Shown: positions 1 to 9,715 of the stretch, one piece after another
Layout: each line of letters starts with the position of its first letter
Numbering within the stretch: the first letter of the stretch is position 1
Position numbers and translations under genes: made by a program
The notes under the pieces: generated by a model
Databases searched by the model: none
Seen by the model: only the letters and a program-made list of their open reading frames with translations
What the model was told of the DNA's origin: nothing
From: Moringa oleifera
Lineage: Eukaryota; Streptophyta; Magnoliopsida; Brassicales; Moringaceae
Reading direction: 5' to 3'
DNA: 64,000 bases
Assembly: GCA_021397835.1 (NCBI GenBank)
Contig: JAJFZO010000355.1
Coordinates: forward strand, 24,967 to 88,966

Positions 1-319
1 CCTATTTCATTTCCTTTCTTTTCTTTGCTTTTATATTTAATTTTTTTCATCTTTTATCATTTTTGCATTATTACCTTTTTTGGATGTTCTTTTTATTTGT
101 TTGTTCTAGAATTTTTATTTTCCTATATTGTATTTTAAATAATTTATTTTCATATAATTTTTATTATTTTCTTCACTTGATTTTTAAATTTTTTTAAAAA
201 TTTTTGTATTTTGTTTTCTTCTATTGTTTTCGTTGGGTTTCTTCAATTTTTTTAAAATAAGTTTCAATGTTTTGCCCATTTGAGAATATAAGTTGCTTCT
301 TTTATTTTTCTTTTTTAGA
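1..319 (+). repeat. Tail of a preceding 5S-bearing tandem unit
   Basis: T-rich sequence that matches the end of the second complete unit (about 9370-9715) in order and wording, including the tract before the AAGTCA anchor. It is therefore the 3' tail of a unit that began left of the window. No coding content is seen. Confidence 0.6.
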
Positions 320-1284
320 AAGTCAGTAAAGTTATTAAGAGAATAAGGACATTAGCACTTATCAAAAAGATAAGAGAAAATAAAAATAATCTTACCTTTT
401 CTTTTATGTTGATGCTCTGAATGTTTTCTCAATACATCTCATCTATGTGGTAAATATATACCTTGTTATTGATATACATTTGTTTTCATGAAGACTTTAT
501 GCATCCCTTTTTGATGACTATTCAAGAATTATATAATCCACTAGATTGATTTTACAATGTTTTGACAAGTCCATAAACAAGTTTGGTATGTTGATAGAGT
601 TGCTAAGTAAAAATTGCCACTGAGATTATTAAGCTTATCAACAAATACTTAACTGAAAGAAATTATGTATGTGGAAGGTCTTATTTGTCTATCATCTTTG
701 GGAGATCGTTCGAGATTTTTGAATACAGTTAGATGCTTTTGTATTTGTGGTAGCTTTTTGTTACACTTATTTGAAATTTTAAATTTAGTACGAGGCGTGC
801 TTTGACTTTGCATGAGTTATTGAATTAGTGATAAGTTTTGATATTATTCCTCATGAGAATTTGATTTATCAAGTTGCTTTGACTTATATTTAGATGCAGA
901 CCACTATGTTGAAAACTCATTAACTTTGTGAGCTCCCAACAATGTGATGCAAAAGTAAGTAAGTGGAAGTGCCTCCAGGATATTGTACACTACCTACTTC
1001 TAAGTGTGTGTCTGATTATTTTTCTTCTCATGTAAAAGTCGAATCAACTAATTGAAATTAATTTTGTTATACATGCGATTGACTTGAGTTGGCTTGTTTG
1101 GACTGTTAATGGGTGCATGCGTATACAAGTGAGTTGTTTATCTTTCTTATTTTATTTTGTTTTTATTTTTGAGCTTTCTGCAAATATTTTAGGTTTATGG
1201 AATGTTCTTGGCTGCTAGATTAGGAAATTGATATCTCTAATTCTGATTTTTTTTTGCCTAATATTTGTCATTTGATTTCAATAA

Positions 1285-1490
1285 GTTGTTCGGTATATAG
1301 ATTTAATAGAATAGGAAGATGCTCCATTAAGAGGATTTTTCACTTCAAGAACAAGCTTTGAGATTATTGAGATGCTCATTGAAATAGGTTGTTCGATATA
1401 TAGATTTAATAGAATAAAAAAATGCTCCATTAAGAGTAATTTTCACTTCATGAACAAGCTTTGAAGATTATTGAGATGCTCATTGAAATA
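1285..1490. repeat. 103-bp direct duplication private to unit A
   Basis: The block beginning GTTGTTCGGTATATAGATTT at 1285 is repeated with few changes from 1388, each copy running through the words GATGCTCCATTAAGAG and AACAAGCTTTGA. Unit B near 6490-6600 has the block once. Confidence 0.8.
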
Positions 1491-2065
1491 TACTATTATT
1501 TGGATGATTTTAGTGGTTTATTTGTCTACCCACTTTTACATAGATCATTTAGTTTATAAGATGAACTTTTGTTATATACAAAAGACAAGAAACTGGGCAG
1601 AAGTTTAAACCTTATTTGGACAGTTCTTGTAAATGGAGCCGCCTTTTATTGAATGGAATTTGGATGTCTTGAACTATTGGCAAATTGCTTGATTTTGAGG
1701 GTATCTTAATATAAGACAATGTGGTGCATGCAAGGTTGTCGGGGATTTGATGGTCCCGATGAAGAAGGCTTACTTTGTAGCATTTCAGAGTAATGCTTCT
1801 TTTTTTCACGGATGAAGAAGGATCAGTCATAGTGGCAGCAAAAATTATACTATTCAAACAAGAAGTTATTGCTTTTCTACTAGCTGTAGGCATGGATTCT
1901 TACTTGCTTATCCTTTTCTTGTTAAACCTAAGTTGTTATGAGATACTTTAAAACTTTTTTAGATTTTGTTGGTTTTTTTTTTTAATTTCCCTTTTGATTT
2001 GATTCATTAATTATCAATTACTACATGTTCTTCTTGCTTTGTTTTTTTTTTTTTAATTTCGAAAT

Positions 2066-2480
2066 GAACATATAAGTAATTCATTCTCTGATCCACAATA
2101 TTACTTTCAAGTAGATGATCATTATGTGAGGAATGAGCTAAGGTTGTCTTATTTCCATTCTTGCACAAGGTAAGTCGATATCCTTCTCGAATTTTATTGT
2201 TGGCACCTTTTTTCTTCCCCCATAATATTCTTTTTTGTTTTCTTGTCAAGGCCATTGGACAAGAATATCTTGGCTAGTAGGAGGAAGGCTTTTCTATGTG
2301 CTCTCAATTTATGATATAATTCCCCAGACTCATGCATCTCATTTATGGTATTTGGTACTTACGTTGTTTTTGCTAGCTTGTCATTGGGTCCTAAAGGGAA
2401 GTGAGTTAGTTAACTCTTTTGCGTTCTATTCTCCATCTCGATTCATGATGATTGTTCCATTACAAAAATATGTCATTGTC
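2066..2480 (+). pseudogene. YIF1-like gene fragment (two exons and intron), broken
   Basis: I read two exons of a YIF1-family gene (Hrf1 domain; multi-spanning ER/Golgi proteins that partner YIP1). Exon one, about 2066-2169, reads SDPQYYFQVDDHYVRNEL and ends in the canonical donor AAG|GTAAGT. An 81-bp intron follows, and the sequence resumes near 2250 with GHWTRI, VGGRL and IYDI. The frame then shifts by one base near 2315-2324 and continues as FMVFGTYVV plus a SLG-PKGK stretch before stops near 2400. This order and spacing match plant YIF1 from the residues before the first membrane span into that span. The frame across the splice is also off by one base. The N-terminus and the later membrane spans were not found, so this is a dead fragment. 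The match is from memory of the family, not a search. Confidence 0.7.
2170..2250 (+). other. Relic intron of the YIF1-like fragment
   Basis: Donor GTAAGT at 2170-2175 and a T-rich tract ending TTGTCAAG at 2250 bracket 81 bp between the two YIF1-like exon readings. An intron implies the fragment came from genomic DNA and not from a retroposed mRNA. Confidence 0.6.
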
Positions 2481-3225
2481 TAGTTTCTATTTAGTTTTTT
2501 CTAACTCTTTTTATATAGGTTCTACAGCATCAAGTGTTTGATTACTGTCACTATTGTTAAAATAAACACTTTTTTCGCATTTATTTTTCAGAAATGAAAC
2601 TTAAGTATGAAGCGGAAGTTATATTATTTGAATATGTCAGCACCAAATTTTGTTGACAAGAATTATTGCAGTTAGAGGCTTTGATAGGTAGATCACATTT
2701 GAAACACCTCGTACTTTGAAACACTTTCCAATTAAGACTTTCATCTAAATCCATTTGTTATCAATGACAAAAGTATTATGCTAGTGCTTTTATGGGAAAC
2801 GTGGTCTTATTGGAGCTCCTCTTGTTTAAACTTCTCCAACATTGATTTGAAACTTTACCTATAATTTTTTCTTAGATAAGAAGAAAGAAAGAAATAAAGA
2901 TGGAGGAGTAAAAATAGATAAAGGAAGTTACTCATCATTTTTGAGGACTTTTCCTTTTTTCAATGGATTTTCTTATGGCTTTTACCATGTTAGTGTTAGT
3001 CTTTGACTTGAAATCTCATAGTTGTATTTCTTAAAGGCATTCCACTATGTTAGATCATTTTATGTTTACATAATTTTTAGTTGAATAAAATAGTTATCTC
3101 GATATTTTTGTTGTTTAATTCAAGTTATTTCATTTTCTAAGGATTTTATTCTTATTTTTGTATTTTATCTGTTCTTTAGATTATTTTTAGTTTTTACCTT
3201 TTTTATTTTTCTTTATTTTCTCTTT

Positions 3226-3252
3226 TAAAACATTTTCTCGTGTCCCATTGCT
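3226..3252 (+). pseudogene. 5S rRNA 3'-end remnant (unit A)
   Basis: A short stretch resembling the 3' end of plant 5S rRNA (TCTCGTGT followed by a decayed TTGCACCC) and a T run, at the left edge of the 5S cluster. The same remnant lies at 7488-7512 in unit B. Confidence 0.4.
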
Positions 3253-3421
3253 TTTTTTTAGATTAAAATATTTTTGAATTTTTTATTTTTAATTAATTTT
3301 TTCTTTTATTTATTTTTCATTTTATTTAAATTTTTAGTTTTTACATTTTCCTCTTTTATGCCTTTTCTTTTTTGTGATTTTCTTTCTCTTTTCTTTTTTA
3401 AATTTTGTTTTGAAATTTTAA

Positions 3422-3538
3422 GTGCAATTATACCAACAATAATGTATCGAATTGCATTAAAACCCAAGGTGAAGCGTGCTTGAGCGGGAGTAGTACTAGA
3501 ACTGGTGATTCATTTTACGAAAGCCTTGTGTTGCACCT
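3422..3538 (+). pseudogene. 5S rRNA pseudogene A1
   Basis: About 117 bp aligning end to end with plant 5S rRNA: start GTGCAATTATACCAACA, the AAGCGTGCTTGAGCGGGAG region (internal A-box area), TAGTACTAGA, and the end TTGTGTTGCACC followed by T. Many substitutions in the stems and in the GGATGGGTGAC C-box area make it very unlikely to be functional. Confidence 0.88.
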
Positions 3539-3698
3539 TTATTCTTCTAAAAATATTTATTTATTTTATTATTTTGTATTTATATTTTTTTCATAATCTT
3601 TTTTCTTTTTTATTTTATTGTTTCCTTTTTGTATTTTTCAAATTATGCATTTTTTTATTTATGATCTTTTTAATTTTTAATTTTTTTTGAATTTTTTA

Positions 3699-3813
3699 GT
3701 GCGATCATACCAATACTAAGCATCGATCCCATTTGAACTACAAAGTGAAGCGTGCTTGGGCGTGAGCAGTACTGGGATGGGTGATTCCTCTTGAAAAATT
3801 CTTGTATTGCACC
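3699..3813 (+). pseudogene. 5S rRNA pseudogene A2
   Basis: Starts GTGCGATCATACCAATACTA, keeps GAAGCGTGCTTGGGCG and ACTGGGATGGGTGATTCC, and ends TTGCACC before T-rich spacer. This is one of the better preserved copies in unit A. Confidence 0.9.
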
Positions 3814-3998
3814 ATTTTTGGTTTTGACAAAACAATATTTTTGGATTTTCTTATTTATTTATTTGTTTGATAATTTTTTATTTTATTTTTGTTACTTTTT
3901 TGTATTTTTCTCCATTATGTTCTTTTTTTTATGATTTTATGTTTTCGTTTTCATTAATTTTTGAATTTTTTATAAAAATACTTTTTGAATTTTTTAAG

Positions 3999-4115
3999 GT
4001 ATAATCATACCAATACTAATTCACTATATCCCATTAGAACTCCGAAATTAAACGTGCTTCGGTGGAGTGATACTAGGATGCGTGGTCCCTTCTAGGGAAT
4101 ACTTATGTTTGCTCC
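3999..4115 (+). pseudogene. 5S rRNA pseudogene A3
   Basis: ATAATCATACCAATACTAAT, CCCATTAGAACTCCGAA and TACTAGGATGCGTGGTCC mark the 5S body. The A-box area is damaged (AACGTGCTTCGGTGGAGTG) and the end is TTTGCTCC. Confidence 0.87.
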
Positions 4116-4307
4116 TTTCTTTTCTTTTTCTTTTTTTTTTTTTGGATAAAATATTTTGTCTAATTTACTATTTTGATTTATTTTTTTCTTCCTCTAGATT
4201 ACTATTTTTTATTTTAATTTATTTTTATATTTTTATATTTTTCTCCATTATCTTTTATTATTTTGTATGACTTTATTTTTTATTTTTAATAATTTTTAGA
4301 TTTTTAG

Positions 4308-4425
4308 GTACGATCATACCAATATTAATGTATCGGATCTCATTAAAAATCCGAAGTTAAGTGTGCTTGGGTGAGAATGGCATTAGGATGGGTGATTTCT
4401 CCTTGAAAATCCTCTTGTTGTACAC
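4308..4425 (+). pseudogene. 5S rRNA pseudogene A4
   Basis: GTACGATCATACCAATATTA, ATCCGAAGTTAAGTGTGCTT and ATTAGGATGGGTGATTTC follow in 5S order. The 3' end has decayed to TTGTTGTACAC. Confidence 0.88.
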
Positions 4426-4597
4426 TTTTTTTTTTTACAAAATTTTTTTAACTTTAATTCTTTAATTTTTTTTTCTTTTTGATTATCTTTTATTTTATTT
4501 TATTTTTGTTTTTTTTGTTTCATTTTTTCATTATTTTTTTATTTTTTATATTAATATTATTGTTTTCCTTCATTTTCACTATTTTTTGAACTTTTAA

Positions 4598-4714
4598 GTT
4601 CGATCATACCAGCTCTAATGCATCAGATTCCATAAGAACTTCGAAGTTAGACGTGGTTGAGTGAGAATATTACTAGGACGGGTGGTTCCTTTGAGAAATC
4701 CACATATTGCATCC
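4598..4714 (+). pseudogene. 5S rRNA pseudogene A5
   Basis: TTCGATCATACCAGCTCTAA, TTCGAAGTTAGACGTGGTTG and TACTAGGACGGGTGGTTCC lie in 5S order, ending TTGCATCC. Confidence 0.88.
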
Positions 4715-4783
4715 TTCTTTTTATAAGCAAATATTTTTAAATTTTATTTTTTGATTTATTATTTCTTCTTTTTGATTATTTAT

Positions 4784-4847
4784 ACGTGTTTTGGCAAGAG
4801 TAGTATTAGGACGGGTTATTTCTCTTGGAAAATTCTGGTGTTGCATT
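4784..4847 (+). pseudogene. 5S rRNA pseudogene A6 (3' half)
   Basis: Only the 3' half is present: ACGTGTTTTGGCAAGAGTAG, TATTAGGACGGG and TGGTGTTGCAT. The 5' half is missing, and the copy lies only about 70 bp after A5, so it is a truncation. Confidence 0.8.
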
Positions 4848-4912
4848 TCTTTTTTTTAGATAAAAATATCTTTTAATTTTTGATTTATTTTCTTTTCTTC
4901 TATTTGATGATC

Positions 4913-4917
<5 letters not shown>

Positions 4918-4944
<27 letters not shown>
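4918..4944. repeat. AT dinucleotide microsatellite
   Basis: A perfect (AT)n run of about 27 bp inside the T-rich tail of unit A. Confidence 0.9.
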
Positions 4945-4950
<6 letters not shown>

Positions 4951-5869
4951 TTTTCCTCCCTTATGCTCTTTTCTTTAATTGTTAATTGTTTTATTTTTGC
5001 CGTTTTTCATTTCTTTTTCTTTCCTTTCTTCTCTTTTTTAATTTCATTAACTTGTTTTTAATTTGTTCATTTTACTAGATGTTCTTTTTGTTTCTTTGAT
5101 TTTGTTAGATTTCTTTTTAAATTTTCTTTGATCCACTTTCTCCATTGTTTGATTTTCAGTATATTCTTAGATTTTTTTTTTAATTTCACTTGATTTTCTT
5201 TAGTATTTTTTATTTTTTTAATTTTTATATTTTTTTATAATATTGCTTTTTTCGATGTTCTTTTTGTTTATTTTTCTAGATTTTTTCTTTATTGTGTTTT
5301 ACTTAATTTATTTTCATATCATTTTCAAAGAATTTTAAAACTTTTTGTATTTTATTTTCTTTTATTTTTTTCCTTGGGTTTCTTTGATTTTTTTAAATGG
5401 GTTTTAATGTTTTGTTCATTTTGAGAATGCAAGTTGCTTCTTTTGTTTTTTGTTTTTTGTTTTTTTTTGAAGGTCAATGAAGTTGTTAAAAAAATAAAGA
5501 TATCTGCACTTATTGAAAAGACAAGAGAAAATAAAAATAATCTTACTTTTTCTTTTATGTTGATGCTTAAATGTTTCTTAATACATCTCATTTGTGTGGT
5601 AAATACATACCCCGTTGTTGACAAAGATTGATTTTACAATGTTTTGACAAGTCCATAAACGAGTTTGGTATGTTAATAAAGATGCTAAGTAAAAATTGCC
5701 ACCGAGATTATTAAGCTTATTAACAAAAACTTAACTAAAAGAAATTGTGTATGTGGAAGGCCTCATCTGTGTATCATGTTGAGGAGATGCTACCGGCTTT
5801 CTGAACACAGTTAGATGCTTTTGCATTTGTGGCAGCTTTTTGTTACATTTATTTGAAATATTGAGAAGG

Positions 5870-6141
5870 CATGCTTTGACTTTGCATGAATTATTGGATT
5901 ACTGATAAGTTTTTATATAATTCATTGTGAGAATTTTATCCAGTTGCTTTGACTTATATTTAGATGCATATCACTATGTTTAAAACTTATTAACTTTGTA
6001 AAAGACATACTTTGACTTTGCATGAGTTATTAAATTAGTGATAAGTTTTGATATAATTCATTATGAGAAATTTATCCAGTTGCTTTAACTTATATTTAGA
6101 TGCACATCACTATGTTTAAAACTCATTAACTCTGTAAGCTC
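5870..6141. repeat. 136-bp direct duplication private to unit B
   Basis: The block from CATGCTTTGACTTTGCATGA at 5870 is repeated from about 6006, each copy continuing through CAGTTGCTTT and TATATTTAGATGCA to TTTAAAACT(T/C)ATTAACT. Unit A and unit C have it once. Confidence 0.8.
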
Positions 6142-7487
6142 CCAAAAGTATGCTGCCAAAATAATGTAAGTGAAAGTGCCTCTAGGATATTATACATTGC
6201 TTACGTATAAGAGTTTGTCTGATTATTTTTCGTCTCAAATAAAAGTTGAAACAACTGACTGAAATTGATTTTGTTATGCATGCAGTTGACTTGAATTGGC
6301 TTATTTGGACTATTAATGGATGCATGTGCATACAAGTGAGTTATTTATCCTTTTTATTTTATTTTGTTTTTATTTTTGAGCTTTCTACAAATATTTTAGT
6401 TTTATAGAATGTTCTTGGCTGCTGGATTGGGAAATTAATATTTCTAATTTTGATTTTTTTGGCCTAATATTTGTCATTTGATTTCAATAAGTTGTTCCAT
6501 ATACAGATTAAATAGAATATAAAGATGCTCCACTCAGAGGATTTTTCACTTCAAAAACAAGCTTTGAAGAGTATTAAGATGCTTATTGAAATATACTGCT
6601 GTTTGGATAACCTGATAGTTTATTTGTCTAACCATGTTTACAAAGGTCATTAGTTTACAAGATGAACTTTTAATATACAAAAAAGGAAGAAACTGGGCAG
6701 AAGTTTAAACCTCATGATGACTATTCCATTATAGAAATATGCCGTTGTCTGGTTTTTATTTAGTTTTTAGTAACTCCTCTTATATGAGTTTTACAGCATT
6801 ATGTGGTTGTTCGCTTTCACTGATGTTAAAAGAAACACTTCTTTTCACATTTACCTTTTATTACTTGAATATGTCGTCACCAAATTTTGTTAGCAACAAT
6901 TATGGCAGTTAGAGGCTTCGATAGGTAGATCACATTTGAAATGCCTAAATCTGGTGCTTGGACTTTGAAATTCAAGTCATAGGACTTTGTACATTGAAAC
7001 GCTTTCCAATTAAGACTTTCATCTAGATTCATTTGTTACCAGGGACAAAAGTATTTCTATGTTAGTGCTTTTTTAGGAAAAATGGTCTTATTGGACCTAT
7101 TCCTACCAAACATTTTCAACATTGAATGGAAACTTTACCTATACATTTTTTTATACGAAAATAGAGGGAAAGAAAGATGAAGAAGTGAAAGTAGATAGAG
7201 GGAGTTACTCATTATTTTTTAGGTGCCATCTAGAGTGACTTTTCCTTTCTTCAATGGATTATCTTATATCTTTTATCATGCTAGTGTTGTCTAGTCTTCA
7301 AATCTCATAGTTGTATTTCTTGAAGGCATGCCACTGTGCTAGATCATTTCGTGTTTACATTGAATCTATTTTGTTTCGTTTTCTCGATATTTTTGTTGTT
7401 TACTACTTTCAGTTATTTTATTTTCTAAGGATTTTATTCATATGTTTGTTTTTATTTATCTTTTAGTATTTTTCTTCATTTTTTTAG

Positions 7488-7512
7488 AACATTTTCTCGT
7501 GTCGCGGCCTTT
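7488..7512 (+). pseudogene. 5S rRNA 3'-end remnant (unit B)
   Basis: TTTTCTCGTGTCGCGGCC followed by a T run is collinear with the remnant at 3226 in unit A and resembles a 5S 3' end. Confidence 0.4.
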
Positions 7513-7665
7513 TTTTAGATAAAAAATATTTTTGAATTTTTATTTTTAATTAAATTTTTCTTTTGTTTATCTTTCATTTTATTTAAATTTTTATATTTTA
7601 CATTTTCTTCCTTTATGCCTTTTCTTTTTTGTGATTTTTTTCTTTTCTTCTTTTTAAAATTTTGA

Positions 7666-7782
7666 GTGCAATTATACCAACACTAATGTATCAAATTGTA
7701 TTAAAACTTGAAGTTTAGTGTGCTTGAACGGGAGTAGTACTAGAATGGGTGATTCCTTTTAGAAAATCCTTGTGTTGCACCT
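7666..7782 (+). pseudogene. 5S rRNA pseudogene B1
   Basis: GTGCAATTATACCAACACTA, GTGTGCTTGAACGGGAGTAG, TACTAGAATGGGTGATTCC and TTGTGTTGCACC in 5S order. It shares the unusual GCAATTATACCAACA start with A1, showing the cluster was duplicated after decay began. Confidence 0.9.
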
Positions 7783-7948
7783 TTATTCTTATAAAAATAT
7801 TTGTTTATTTTACTATTTTTGATTTACGTTTTTTTCATAATCTTTTATTTTTTATTTTATCATTTTCTTTTTTGTATTTTTCTTCACTATGCTCTTTTCT
7901 TATTTATGATCTTTTTCTAATTTTCAATCTTTTTTTTTGGATTTTTGA

Positions 7949-8065
7949 GTGGGATCATACTAATACTAAGCATAGATCCCATTTAAATTGAAAAGTTAAG
8001 CGTGGTTGGGCGAGAGTAGTACTAATATAAGTGATTCCTCTTGGAAAATCTTCGTATTGCATTAT
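7949..8065 (+). pseudogene. 5S rRNA pseudogene B2
   Basis: GTGGGATCATACTAATACTA, AGTTAAGCGTGGTTGGGCGA and GAGTAGTACTAATATAAG, ending GTATTGCAT. It is the counterpart of A2 (both read AAGCAT.GATCCCATTT). Confidence 0.88.
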
Positions 8066-8241
8066 TTTTTATTTTGACAAAACAATTCTTTTGGATTTTA
8101 TTATTTTTTATTTACTTATTTATTTGATAATCTTTCATTTTTTTTTATTTTTGTTTCTTTTTTTTGTATTTTTGCCATTATATTCTTTTCTTTTTCATGA
8201 TTTTATGTTTTTATTTTTAATACTTTTTGAGTTTTTTTTAG

Positions 8242-8356
8242 GTGCGATCATACCAGCACTAATGTATTGGATCTATTAGAACTCCAAAATTGTGTTCTTA
8301 GATGAGAGTAGTGCTAGAATGAGTGGTTCGTTCTAGAAAATACTCGTGTTGCATCC
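8242..8356 (+). pseudogene. 5S rRNA pseudogene B3
   Basis: GTGCGATCATACCAGCACTA is intact. The centre is shortened (the AGTTAAGCGTGCTTGGG area is reduced to TTGTGTTCTTAGATGAG), and the end is CTCGTGTTGCATCC. Confidence 0.88.
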
Positions 8357-8512
8357 TTCTTTTTTTTTTGGGTAAAATACTTTTTCTAATTTATTATTTT
8401 TGATTTTTTTTCTCTTTTTGCTTTGGATTATTTTTTGTTTTATTTTTATATTTTTCTCCATTATGTTTTATTTTTTTATGACTTTATTTTTTAATAATTT
8501 TTAAATTTTTGA

Positions 8513-8630
8513 GTGCGATCATACCAAGACTCTTGTACCGAATCCCATTCGAAATCCAAAGTTAAGCGTGCTTAGGCGAGAATAGTACTAGGATGGGCAA
8601 TTCCACCTCAAAAATCCTCGTGCTGTACAC
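8513..8630 (+). pseudogene. 5S rRNA pseudogene B4
   Basis: GTGCGATCATACCAAGACT, AAAGTTAAGCGTGCTTAGGC and TAGTACTAGGATGGGC lie in 5S order, with a decayed end GTGCTGTACAC like that of A4. It is one of the best preserved cores. Confidence 0.9.
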
Positions 8631-8809
8631 ATTTTTTTTATAATTTTTTTGAATTTTGTTATTATTTATTTTTTTTCATTTTTTTCCTTTTGATTATCTT
8701 TTGTTTTATTTTATTTTGTTTTTGTTTTTATCTTTTTTTTCATTACACTATTTTTTTCTATATTAATTTTATTATTTTCTTTCATTTTCAATATTTTTTG
8801 AACTTTTAA

Positions 8810-8923
8810 GTTCAATCATACCAGCACTAATGCATCAGATCCCATAAGAACTCCGAAATTAGATGTGGTTAAGGAGAGTAGTATTAGGATGGGTTCTCTT
8901 GAAAAATTCTCGTGTTGCACCCT
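8810..8923 (+). pseudogene. 5S rRNA pseudogene B5
   Basis: TTCAATCATACCAGCACTAA, CCATAAGAACTCCGAAATTA and AGTATTAGGATGGGT, ending CTCGTGTTGCACCC. It is the counterpart of A5. Confidence 0.9.
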
Positions 8924-8986
8924 TCTTTTTATAAAAAAAATATATTTAAAGATTTTATTATTTTTTATTTATTTTTTTATTATTTC

Positions 8987-9048
8987 AGCGTGCATTGGCG
9001 AGAGTAGTAGTAAGATGGGTTTCCTCCTAAGAAATTCTCGTGTTGCAT
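8987..9048 (+). pseudogene. 5S rRNA pseudogene B6 (3' half)
   Basis: AGCGTGCATTGGCGAGAGTA, AGTAAGATGGG and TTCTCGTGTTGCATTC. The 5' half is missing at the same point as in A6. Confidence 0.85.
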
Positions 9049-9715
9049 TCTTTTTTTGGACAAAAATATTTTTTAATCTTTGATTTTTTTTTCTTTCATT
9101 TGATGATCTTTCATTTTTTTTTTTTCGCATTTCCTTCCATTATGATTTTTGTTATTTGTTTTATTTGTTTTCTTTTTTTCCTTTTCCTTTTCTTTTCTTT
9201 CTTCTTTTTTTCAATTTTGATAATTTTTTTTAATTTCTTCATTTTATTGGATTTTCTTTTTGTTTCTTCGATTTTGTTAGATTTCGTTTTTAATTTTCTT
9301 TGATTTTCTTTCTCAATTGTTTGATTTTCAATATATTCTTAGAATTTGTTCTTTAATTTCATTTGATTTTCTTTCCCATTTCATTACCTTTCTTTTCTTT
9401 CTTGTATATTTATTTTTTTCATCTTTTATGATTTTTTACATTATTGTTTTTTTTATGTTCTTTTTGTTTATTTGTTCTAGACTTTTTTATTTTCTTGTAT
9501 TTTTATTTTATTTTTTATATTGTATTTTAATTAATTTATTTTTATATAATTTTTATTATTTTCTTCATTTGATTTTCAAAATTTTTTTGAACCTTTTGTA
9601 TTTTGTTTTCTTTTATTTGTTTGCTTGGGTTTCTTCAATTTTTTTTAAAATAGGTTTCAATGTTTTGTCCATTTTAAGAATACGAGTTGCTTCTTTTGTT
9701 TTTTGTTTTTTCGGC

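Larger units (their letters stand above)
320..5469 (+). repeat. 5S-bearing tandem unit A (about 5.15 kb)
   Basis: First complete copy of a long tandem repeat. The anchor AAGTCA at 320 recurs at about 5470 and 9716, followed by the same blocks (pieces near 400-480, 540-640, 660-780, 900-960 and 1080-1140 reappear near 5530, 5635, 5750, 5950 and 6280, and again near 9800-10500). In order it holds an unrecognised AT-rich part (320-1610), a segment with a broken YIF1-like gene (1613-2442 region), more AT-rich sequence, then the 5S cluster (3226-4847) and a T-rich tail. It carries a private 103-bp direct duplication near 1285-1490. The identity of the non-5S part at 320-1610 is unknown to me. Confidence 0.8.
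5470..9715 (+). repeat. 5S-bearing tandem unit B (about 4.25 kb)
   Basis: Second complete copy of the 5S-bearing unit, collinear with unit A. It lacks the ~830 bp that in unit A span 1613-2442, the stretch holding the YIF1-like exons: the words AAACTGGGCAGAAGTTTAAA at about 6690-6710 run straight into CATGATGACTATTCC. It has its own 136-bp duplication near 5870-6140. The 5S cluster (7488-9048) matches unit A copy for copy. Confidence 0.8.

Noticed and set aside
1612..1893. 93-codon minus-strand frame in unit A
   Set aside because: No family recognised. The segment is absent from unit B and lies just upstream of a decayed plus-strand gene fragment, so a chance frame is the simplest view.
3422..4847. 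Cassandra-type element (5S sequence inside a short LTR)
   Set aside because: The 5S copies are in head-to-tail series at about 270-310 bp spacing like rDNA arrays, without paired LTR ends or a primer-binding site.
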